Source of the DNA: Desulfobacteraceae bacterium
GTDB taxonomy: Bacteria; Desulfobacterota; DSM-4660; Desulfatiglandales; JALVMZ01
DNA length: 15,215 bases
NCBI GenBank assembly: GCA_027032655.1
Contig: JALVMZ010000157.1
Span: forward strand, 1,733 to 16,947
Direction of reading: 5' to 3'
Under the pieces are notes generated by a model, which saw only the letters and a list, made by a program, of their open reading frames with translations, was not told the DNA's origin and ran no database searches. Of this stretch, positions 6,807 to 13,738 are shown piece by piece; the first letter of the stretch is position 1, and every line of letters begins with the position of its first letter. A program made the position numbers and the translations under genes.

Positions 6807-9800
6807 GTGGAAAAGGAACAATTAAAAGACAGGATTAGACAGCTTTATAGTGATCGCGGGGCCATTAATTTTGGAGATGTGATGGTTGTAGGGGGGGGAG
6901 TTAGCGGAATTCAGGCCTCCCTTGACCTTGCGTCATCGGGGTTTAAGGTCTATCTGGTTGAAAAACTGCCTGCCATAGGGGGACACATGGCACAGCTTGA
7001 TAAGACCTTCCCCACCAATGACTGCTCCATGTGAATACTTGCACCCAAACTGGTCGAGGTCGGCCGGCATCCAAACATTGAGGTCCTCACATATACCGAA
7101 GTTGATAGAGTTGAAGGAGATGTGGGGGACTTCACTGTTACTCTGAAAAAGAAACCCAGATATATCATAGAGGATAAATGCACGGGTTGTGCCACATGTG
7201 TTGAATATTGCCCTGTGGAGTATCCAGATCAATACAATCAGGAGCTGTCCAAGAATAAGGCAGTCCATATATATTTTTCTCAGGCAGTTCCCCTTATCAC
7301 ATACATTGATGAAACCTGCCTCTATCTCAAGGAGAAGAAGTGTCAGATATGTCAGAGGGTATGCGAAAATAAAGCCATAGATTTTTCTCAAAAGCCTGAA
7401 AGATTGGAGATTAAGGTTGGAGCAATAATTCTATCACCTGGTTTTGAGCCATTTGATCCCTCGGTAAAGGATGAGTATGGATATGGAAGACTCCAGAATG
7501 TGGTAACCAGTATGGATTTTGAAAGGATACTCTGCTCCACCGGTCCCTTTGAGGGTGAAATACTTCGTCCTTCGGACAAAAGACATCCCCATAAACTGGC
7601 ATGGATTCAGTGTATTGGCTCAAGGAGGGTTACCCAGGGGGATAACAGTTACTGCTCTGCGGTCTGCTGCACATATACCCAGAAACAGGTGATATTAACA
7701 AAGGATCATGACCCATCATCAGAATGCACAATATTTCATAACGATATCCGGTCCTATGGAAAGGACTTTGAAACTTACTTTGAGAGGACAAAATCACTTG
7801 AAGGTGTTCGGTTTATCAGGAGTTATGCAACAGTAGTAGGGGAAGACCCGGAAACCAGGAATATATTCGTAAGATATTCAACCCCTGATGAAGGAGTAAA
7901 GGAAGAAGAATTCGACATGGTGGTATTGTCTGTGGGGTTGAATCCACCTGCTGAAAATAATGAACTTGCTGAAAAATTTGGAATAGAACTCAATTCACAC
8001 GGATTTTGCAAAACCAACCCCATAAATCCCATTGAGACTTCACGGCTAGGAATCTTTGTAAGCGGGGCCTTTCAAGGTCCGCTGGATATTCCTGAGACTG
8101 TTTTTACTGCAAGTGGTGCAGGCTCACAATGCGGTGAAAAGTTAAATTACAGACGAGGCAAACTGGCAAAGGAGAGGGAATATCCTGAAGAAAAAGATGT
8201 GTCCCAGGAAGAGCCAAAGGTGGGAGTCTTTGTATGCCACTGCGGTGCCAACATAGGAAGGGTTGTTGATGTGCCCTCAACCGTTGAATATGCCCTCACA
8301 CTTCCCAATGTGGTTCATGCCCAGGAGCAGTTATTTTCATGTGCCACCAATTCAGCAAAAGAGATAACTGACATGATAAAGGAAAAGGGAATGAACAGGG
8401 TGGTAATTGCTGCCTGTAGCCCAAGAACCCTTGAACCACTTTTCTGGGATACATTGAAGGAGGCAGGAATAAATCAGTATTTCCTGGAGATGGCAAATAT
8501 AAGGGAGCACGACTCATGGGTGCATGCCCTTGAAAAGGAAGAAGCCACCAGGAAAGCAAAGGATTTGATACGAATGTCAGTGGCAAGGGCATGCCTTCTT
8601 GAGCCTCTGCAGGATATTGACCTGCCCGTAAATAAGACAGCCCTTGTGCTTGGTGGCGGTATAGCCGGAATGACCTGTGCCCTTTCCATAGCCCGTCAGG
8701 GCTATAGAGTATATCTTCTGGAAAAGGAAAAGGAGCTGGGGGGCAAGGCAAGAAGACTTCACTTCACCCTTGAGGGACTTGATGTTCAGTCATATCTTCG
8801 TGATTTAATTAAAGAGGTATATGCCCATCCCCTGATTCATGTGCTGACAGAGGTAAAGATTCTGGAGGCCACAGGCTATGTGGGAAATTTTGTAACAAGA
8901 GTGGAATCAGATAGGGGGATGGTGGAGATAAAACATGGTGCAACGGTGATTGCAACGGGGGCGGAACAGTACAATCCAAAGGAATACCTGTATAGGGAAG
9001 ATGAAAGGGTATTGACCCACCTTGAGCTTGAAGAATTAATTGCCCGGAAGGATGAGAAGATAGCCAATGCCAAGAGCCTTGTTATGATTCAGTGTGTGGG
9101 GTGCAGGAATGAGGAAAGGAATTACTGCTCCCGGGTATGTTGCAGTCATGCAGTCAAGAATGCATTAAAGCTCAAAGAGATAAATCCTGATATGGATGTA
9201 TATGTCCTTTACAGGGATATGAGGACATATGGCTACAAAGAGGATTATTACAGGGAGGCTTCCAACAGGGATGTTCGTTTTATCCGATACGAGCCTGAAA
9301 ATAGTCCACAAGTGCAGGTAGTTGAGCAGGGTGGAGGGAATGTCCTTCAGGTAACCCTGAAAGACCAGGTGCTTGGTCAGGAGATTGCCCTTGATGCTGA
9401 TATCATTTCACTTGCATCTGCAATTATACCATCAGAAGAGAATCATGAGCTTTCACAATTGTTCAAGGTAACTTTGGGACCTGATGGTTTTTTTAAGGAG
9501 GCACATGTAAAATTAAGGCCTGTTGAATTTGCAACAGAGGGTGTATATCTATGCGGGATGGCACACTATCCCAAACACATCCATGAGGTGATTAATCAGG
9601 CGTATGGAGCTGCAGGGAGGGTGGTATCACTTCTATGTCATGATGTGGTAAAGGTTTCAGGTTCTGTATGTGTTGTGGATGAGAAGAAGTGCATTGGATG
9701 TGGTGCCTGTATGTCTGCCTGCAGTTATAATGCCATCGAACTTCGCACCACAAAGCAGGGTAAAAAGGCAGTGGTTAACCCTGTTATCTGTAAAGGTGAT

Positions 9801-9935
9801 GGTCTTTGCAATTCCAAGTGCCCTACAGGTGCAATTGTGCTTAAGCACTTTACAGATAAAGAGATAGAAGCGCAGATTGATGCAGTATCATATGAAGAGC
9901 AGCCTGATCAGATGTTAAGGAAGGCGGCAAATTAA
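6807..9935 (+). CDS. bamE: BamE-like tandem HdrA flavoprotein, selenoprotein (Sec76, UGA at 7032)
   Basis: Read through UGA 7032-7034 as selenocysteine, this is one 1042-residue HdrA-type protein. The first FAD fold (VVGGGVSGIQ, residues ~28-37) leads to DCSM-U76-ILAPK, exactly where HdrA relatives have a conserved cysteine. The frame stays open beyond it and its protein (VEVGRHPNIEV) is typical HdrA. Next come ferredoxin-type cysteines C125, C128, C131, C135 and C171, C179, C182, C186, a second FAD fold (VLGGGIAGM, ~612-620) and two C-terminal ferredoxin motifs (CIGCGACMSAC ~962, CKGDGLCNSKC ~994). Both halves repeat a YCS-x-VCC motif, so the protein is a fused HdrA duplication; the second half has no equivalent of the Sec. 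HdrA proteins can bifurcate electrons at FAD. The start is GTG behind GAGGTGA (6794-6800). An 8-G run at 6891-6898 encodes the first glycine motif. Confidence 0.9.
7032..7067 (+). promoter_or_regulatory. Selenocysteine UGA codon with bacterial SECIS hairpin (bamE)
   Basis: The in-frame UGA (7032-7034) is followed 15 bases later by CUGGUC (7050-7055), loop GAGGUC (7056-7061) and GGCCGG (7062-7067), a 6-bp stem using G-C and G-U pairs. The GGUC in the loop resembles the AGGUCU apical loop of the E. coli fdhF SECIS bound by SelB, and the UGA-to-loop distance (21 bases) is close to the 17 of fdhF. The hairpin lies inside the reading frame, as expected for a bacterium. Confidence 0.75.
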
Positions 9936-9983
9936 GGACATGAATAAGAGATTCGATAATACACACAGGATGAGGTGAATTAA

Positions 9984-10820
9984 ATGGTTTCAGGATCAAT
10001 GTTTAAGCCCAGAATCCTTGGTTTTGTATGTCATTGGTGAGCATACGGAGCTGCTGATTTAGCTGGAGTTTCCAGACTACAGTATTCTCCTGAGATAAGG
10101 CTCATAAGGGTGATGTGCTCGGGAAGGGTTGATCTCGCCTTTGTGCTCAAGGCATTTTTGAATGGTATGGATGGGGTATTCATTGGTGGATGCCGTTTGG
10201 GTGAGTGTAATTATATTACGCATGGAAATTATCATGCCCTGAATATGGTTCTTTTGTGCAAGAGGATAATGAAGTATATCGGAATTAATCCTGATAGGTT
10301 GAAAATAGAGTTTATGACTTCAGGTGAGGGAATACTTTTTACTCAGATAATGAATCAATTCAGTAAAAAGATTAAGGAGATAGGTCCCCTTGGAGTTTCT
10401 GAGGGAATAGAGCTGGGCCAGTTAAGGTCAAAGTTAAGAGATGTAATAAAGCTTGTGCCATATATTAAGATGGCAAAGAGGGAGAAACTTGAAGCACGCC
10501 TTGAAGATCCTGAACAGTATGAGTCCCATTTTACAGATGAAGAGATAGATTCACTTTTTAAAGATGTCCCTGCCTATTATATTGATCCTGAAAAGTGTCA
10601 GGCATGTATGATATGTTTCAGGAGATGTCCTGTTGGAGCAATCATAGGAGCAAAGAATACTATTCATGTAATTGATCAGGAAAAATGCATAAAATGTGGA
10701 ACATGCCTTGATGTATGCCCCAGCAGATTTGGCGCAGTAAGAAAGATAGTAGGTGAGAGTCCACCACCTCCAATTCCGGAAGATCAGAGAGTAATTGTCA
10801 GAAAGGCAAAGGCATCCTGA
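9984..10820 (+). CDS. bamF: BamF-like MvhD-type electron-transfer subunit, selenoprotein (Sec19, UGA at 10038)
   Basis: 278 residues when UGA 10038-10040 is read as selenocysteine. The N-terminus runs RILGFVCHW-U19-AYGAADLAGVSRLQY; MvhD/FrhD relatives have a second cysteine at this place (CxxC), so U19 would replace a [2Fe-2S] ligand next to C16. Other MvhD cysteines follow at C45 (VMCSGRVD), C70 and C75 (GGCRLGEC). Two C-terminal [4Fe-4S] ferredoxin motifs are C205-C208-C211-C215 and C235-C238-C241-C245. MvhD links hydrogenase to heterodisulfide reductase in methanogens; BamF is thought to bring electrons to BamE. The ATG at 9984 has GAGGTGA five bases upstream (9972-9978); starting downstream of the UGA, at the GTG at 10110, would remove the conserved N-terminus and has no such site. 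48 bases separate it from bamE. Confidence 0.9.
10038..10079 (+). promoter_or_regulatory. Selenocysteine UGA codon with bacterial SECIS hairpin (bamF)
   Basis: After the UGA (10038-10040), UAGCUGGA (10060-10067) pairs with UCCAG-A-CUA (10071-10079): 8 bp around loop GUU with a single bulged A at 10076. If the top A-U pair opens, the loop is AGUUU with a central GU, the feature SelB reads in bacterial SECIS elements. The loop lies about 26 bases from the UGA, within the usual bacterial range. The sequence differs from the bamE hairpin. Confidence 0.7.
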
Positions 10821-10837
10821 AAGGGGATGCTATTTTA
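10812..10837 (+). terminator. Rho-independent terminator candidate ending the bam operon
   Basis: GCATCC (10812-10817) pairs with GGATGC (10825-10830) around a 7-base loop and is followed by TATTTTAT. The upstream arm and loop overlap the last codons and stop of bamF. The U-tract is interrupted, so termination may be partial. It separates bamF from the next gene by 122 bases. Confidence 0.55.
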
Positions 10838-10942
10838 TAGTAATGTGTCTTATCAAACACTATGGCCTGTGGCCTCAGGGCGATGAATTATTGGATAGTT
10901 TCCCCCATAAGGAACAAAAAGTATTAAAGGAGGCAAATAATC

Positions 10943-11434
10943 ATGGATATAAATCCTGATTTTCTTGCCCCATGTGGGCTTTACTGTGGAGTATGTGCTA
11001 TCTATTATGCAGATAGGGACAATAATCTTAAATTCAAGGAGAGACTTGTTAATTTGTATCAAGGTGGGGTGTCTGGCAAGGGTAGGCTACCTGGAAGTGA
11101 AAAACTTACTGTGGATCATATTAAATGCAAGGGATGCCTATCTGATGAGCCTTTTATTTACTGTTTGAAATGTGAGATAAGGGATTGCACAAAGAGAAAA
11201 GGGTATAGTGGATGCCACGAGTGTGATGTTTTTCCATGTGAGTATATAGAAAATTTTCCCATGACAGTGGGTAAAAAGGTCATAATGAGGGCTGTTCCTT
11301 ACAGAAGAAAGTACGGGACTGAAAAGTGGGTGAAAGATGAAGAGGCCAGGTATATATGCCCTGAATGCGGCAATAAGGTGTTTCGTGGAGTTATAAGATG
11401 TAATAAGTGTAAGACAGAACTTGATCTGGATTAG
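10943..11434 (+). CDS. DUF3795-type cysteine-rich protein with C-terminal zinc ribbon
   Basis: 163 residues with 17 cysteines, cytoplasmic. The N-terminus APCGLYCGVC is the start motif of DUF3795-like proteins, followed by CKGC, YCLKCEIRDC, GCHECDVFPC and then a compact zinc-ribbon CPECGNKVFRG...CNKC at about 139-158. The cysteines very likely bind zinc or an iron-sulfur cluster; no function is established that I can name. AAGGAGG at 10927-10933 sits nine bases before the ATG. The gene follows the bam operon after a probable terminator, so it may be expressed separately or by read-through. Proteins of this type are common in anaerobic bacteria and archaea; its position here does not prove a role with the reductase. 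Confidence 0.75.
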   Translation: MDINPDFLAPCGLYCGVCAIYYADRDNNLKFKERLVNLYQGGVSGKGRLPGSEKLTVDHIKCKGCLSDEPFIYCLKCEIRDCTKRKGYSGCHECDVFPCEYIENFPMTVGKKVIMRAVPYRRKYGTEKWVKDEEARYICPECGNKVFRGVIRCNKCKTELDLD

Positions 11435-11516
11435 ATTTATTTGCAATTTGGCTAAATTTCAAGTATCCTTATTTTCTAAATCTCCTATTTCAACAGTAGA
11501 GGAGTAAGGAGGTCTC

Positions 11517-11969
11517 ATGGAAAAGGAAGAACTCAGGATAAGACTCATGAAAGAGGATGATTTTGAGAGAGTGGTATCCATTGATGAGAAGATAATGGGA
11601 AGATCACGAAGAGAATACTATGAAATAAGATTTGAGAAGCTGTTTAAATCCAAGGATTACCTGCCTGCATCACTTGTTGCTGAAATAGAAGATGGAACTG
11701 TAGTGGGATTTGTAATGGGAGAGCTATACATAGGTGAGTATGGAATATTTCAGGAAGAGGCAACACTGGATACCATTGGTGTTGATCCAGATTACCAGCA
11801 TAAAGGAATTGGCAAAAGGTTAATAGAAGAGTTTGTTGATCACCTTAAGGATGTGGGGGTAAAGAAGATTTATACCCTTGTGGACTGGAATGATTCAGAT
11901 CTAATAAGGTTTTTCAGTTCAAATCAGTTTATTCCTTCAAAGACCATAAATTTAGAAAGAATTCTATAA
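11517..11969 (+). CDS. GNAT-family N-acetyltransferase
   Basis: 150 residues, the usual size of a single GNAT domain. The acetyl-CoA pyrophosphate-binding signature is Q94-H-K-G-I-G99 (Q/R-x-x-G-x-G/A), preceded by the strand LDTIGVDPDY and followed by a helix (KRLIEEFVDHL) and the C-terminal VDWNDSDLIRFFSSNQF segment typical of RimI-like members. It would transfer an acetyl group to an amine or lysine; the target is unknown. In some bacteria GNAT enzymes acetylate acyl-CoA ligases of aromatic degradation, so a regulatory role is possible but only inferred. The ribosome-binding site AAGGAGG lies at 11506-11512, four bases before the ATG. It converges on the carboxyltransferase gene with six bases between stops. 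Confidence 0.88.
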   Translation: MEKEELRIRLMKEDDFERVVSIDEKIMGRSRREYYEIRFEKLFKSKDYLPASLVAEIEDGTVVGFVMGELYIGEYGIFQEEATLDTIGVDPDYQHKGIGKRLIEEFVDHLKDVGVKKIYTLVDWNDSDLIRFFSSNQFIPSKTINLERIL

Positions 11970-11975
11970 TATTTA

Positions 11976-13526
11976 TCAGAGAGGGATGTTTCCATGTCTT
12001 CGCTCCGGAATTGATGCCTTTTTGTTTTTAAGCATCATAAGGGCACGGATGAGCATGGGTCTTGTCTGCTCAGGTATAATAACATGATCAATGTATCCCA
12101 CCTCTGCTGCCCTGTAAGGACTTGCGAAGTTGTTCCTGTAATCCTCAATTAATTGGGCCCTTAGTTTTTCAGGGTCATCTGATTCCTGTATCTCTTTCCT
12201 GAATACAATATTACATGCGCCTTCAGGTCCCATGACAGCTATCTCTGCGGTTGGATACGCATAGTTTATATCTGCTGCAAGGTGTTTACCTGACATGGCA
12301 ATGTATGCTCCACCATAAGCCTTTCGGGTTACAACTGTTATCTTGGGCACTGTTGCTTCACTGTAAGCAAAGAGTATTTTTGCACCGTGTTTTATAATGC
12401 CTCCGTATTCCTGATTTACTCCAGGTAGATATCCGGGGACATCCACAAATGTAATCAAAGGGATATTGAATGCATCACACATCCTCACAAACCGTGCACA
12501 TTTAACAGAGGCATTGATGTCTAAACATCCAGCAAGGACCTTGGGCTGATTGGCTATTATTCCCACAGAATGGCCATTCAGCCTTCCAAATCCCACTACC
12601 ATATTTGGAGCAAACCGCCTCTGCACCTCTAAGAACTCATTATTATCAAGGACTGTGGTAATGATATCCTTGATATCATATGGAAGCCTTGGATTTGTTG
12701 GCACAATATTGTTGAGGGACTTATCCGTCCTCTCCGGATCATCATTGCACTCAAGAATAGGTGGTTTTTCCCTGAAATTCTGTGGAAAGTATGAAAGCAG
12801 TTCTTTAACCCTGTCAAGTGCTGCCCTGTCAGAGTCCTCTGCAAAGTGTGCTACACCGCTCTTGGTATTGTGGGTTATGGCTCCACCCAGCTCTTCGGGG
12901 GTTACCTCTTCTGCAGTTACCTCTTTTATCACCTGGGGGCCGGTGATGAACATATAACTTGTCTTTTTGACCATAATGATAAGGTCAGTAAGGGCAGGTG
13001 AGTAAACCGCTCCTCCCGCACACGGTCCCATGATTACTGATATCTGGGGAATAACACCTGATGCCCACACATTTCTTTTGAATATCTCACCATATGCCCC
13101 TAAGCTCATTACACCTTCCTGTATTCTTGCGCCTCCTGAATCATTGAGTCCGATTACAGGAGCACCATTTTGCATGGCAAGATCCATTATTTTACATATC
13201 TTATTTCCCACTGCCTCGCTCAAAGAACCGCCAAATACCGTGAAGTCCTGTGAATATACATATACCAGCCTTCCATTGATTTTCCCGTATCCTGTAACTA
13301 CCGCATCGCCAAGTATCTTCTTTTTCTCCATGCCAAAATTTGTGCACCTATGAAGCACAAATTTATCTATTTCCTGAAAGGTTCCCTTATCAAGGAGGTA
13401 ATCTATTCTTTCCCTTGCGGTCATTTTTCCCCGTTGATGCTGCTGTTCAATCCTCTTTTCTCCTCCGCCAAGCTCTGCCTCTTTATTTAGTCTAATGAGT
13501 TCCTGAATTTTTTCTTCAATGCTCAT
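11976..13526 (-). CDS. Biotin-dependent acyl-CoA carboxyltransferase subunit (PCC-beta/MmdA family)
   Basis: 516 residues from the chosen start, typical of propionyl-CoA carboxylase beta and methylmalonyl-CoA decarboxylase alpha subunits. Recognised segments are the N-terminal GKMTARERIDYLLD (about 33-46), YSQDFTVFGGSLSE (91-104), NDSGGARIQEGV (128-139) and MGPCAGGAVYSPALTD (166-181) in the acyl-CoA half, and DVPGYLPG, RKAYGGAYIAM and YPTAEIAVMGPEGA in the carboxybiotin half. These form the two oxyanion holes of the crotonase-like fold. The ATG at 13526 has GGAGG (13539-13535) eight bases upstream; the reading frame extends 40 residues further to 13646, but that extension is unlike the family and overlaps promoter sequence. 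The acyl-CoA substrate is not determinable. Glutaconyl-CoA would fit benzoate degradation, but GcdA is usually longer; no biotin carrier or membrane subunit is in the window. Confidence 0.92.
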   Translation of the reverse strand: MSIEEKIQELIRLNKEAELGGGEKRIEQQHQRGKMTARERIDYLLDKGTFQEIDKFVLHRCTNFGMEKKKILGDAVVTGYGKINGRLVYVYSQDFTVFGGSLSEAVGNKICKIMDLAMQNGAPVIGLNDSGGARIQEGVMSLGAYGEIFKRNVWASGVIPQISVIMGPCAGGAVYSPALTDLIIMVKKTSYMFITGPQVIKEVTAEEVTPEELGGAITHNTKSGVAHFAEDSDRAALDRVKELLSYFPQNFREKPPILECNDDPERTDKSLNNIVPTNPRLPYDIKDIITTVLDNNEFLEVQRRFAPNMVVGFGRLNGHSVGIIANQPKVLAGCLDINASVKCARFVRMCDAFNIPLITFVDVPGYLPGVNQEYGGIIKHGAKILFAYSEATVPKITVVTRKAYGGAYIAMSGKHLAADINYAYPTAEIAVMGPEGACNIVFRKEIQESDDPEKLRAQLIEDYRNNFASPYRAAEVGYIDHVIIPEQTRPMLIRALMMLKNKKASIPERRHGNIPL

Positions 13527-13572
13527 TATTAATGCCTCCATACAGGGATTTTGCGCGATTGATAATTTAAAC

Positions 13573-13603
13573 CATATACCATTTAAGACAAGCTCCTTGT
13601 CAA
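13573..13603 (-). promoter_or_regulatory. Candidate promoter and palindrome upstream of the carboxyltransferase
   Basis: On the minus strand TTGACA (13603-13598) precedes TATATG (13578-13573), but with a long 19-base gap. The -35 box overlaps a perfect inverted repeat, GACAAG-CTC-CTTGTC (13587-13601), which could be an operator. The stretch also lies in the unused N-terminal extension of the carboxyltransferase frame, supporting the start at 13526. Confidence 0.35.
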
Positions 13604-13652
13604 GCATAATTGCTCTAAGATTCAGCGAGTATTTGTATTTCAGCATTTATTC

Positions 13653-13682
13653 TTGACAGAAAAGGCATATTTTTATTATAGT
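13653..13682 (+). promoter_or_regulatory. Candidate promoter of the FAD-linked oxidase gene
   Basis: A perfect TTGACA (13653-13658), preceded by the same TTC triplet context as at bamB, is followed by TATAGT (13677-13682) at 18 bases or TTATAG at 17. This predicts a start near 13690 and a leader of about 50 bases. The first of three direct repeats overlaps the -10 box. Confidence 0.6.
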
Positions 13683-13707
13683 TACTTTGTAGCTAAATAG
13701 TAGCCAC
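13679..13707 (+). promoter_or_regulatory. Operator candidate: three 7-bp direct repeats at 11-bp period (FAD-oxidase side)
   Basis: TAGTTAC (13679-13685), TAGCTAA (13690-13696) and TAGCCAC (13701-13707) begin exactly 11 bases apart. Copies one and three equal those of the bamB promoter, and the last is preceded by G in both. Here the array begins at the -10 box and covers the transcript start, 18 bases further from the -35 box than at bamB; both positions suit a repressor. Confidence 0.65.
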
Positions 13708-13738
13708 TTAAGTGAGGCTCAGGGAAAAGGGGGTAAAA

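Noticed and set aside
7032..7121. bamE as a frameshifted or nonsense-broken pseudogene
   Set aside because: The frame is unchanged on both sides, the 29 codons between the UGA and the next start encode conserved HdrA sequence, and the stop replaces a conserved cysteine with a SECIS-like hairpin behind it. Selenocysteine explains this better.
10110..10820. bamF starting at the GTG at 10110
   Set aside because: There is no good ribosome-binding site, and it would delete the conserved MvhD N-terminus that is plainly encoded from 9984.
10871..10881. GGCC-TGT-GGCC mini-hairpin between bamF and the DUF3795 gene
   Set aside because: The stem is only 4 bp of a self-complementary tetramer with no U-tract; it is probably chance.
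11482..11504. CTCCT/AGGAG inverted repeat in front of the GNAT gene
   Set aside because: Five pairs across a 13-base loop in purine-rich ribosome-binding-site sequence are expected by chance.
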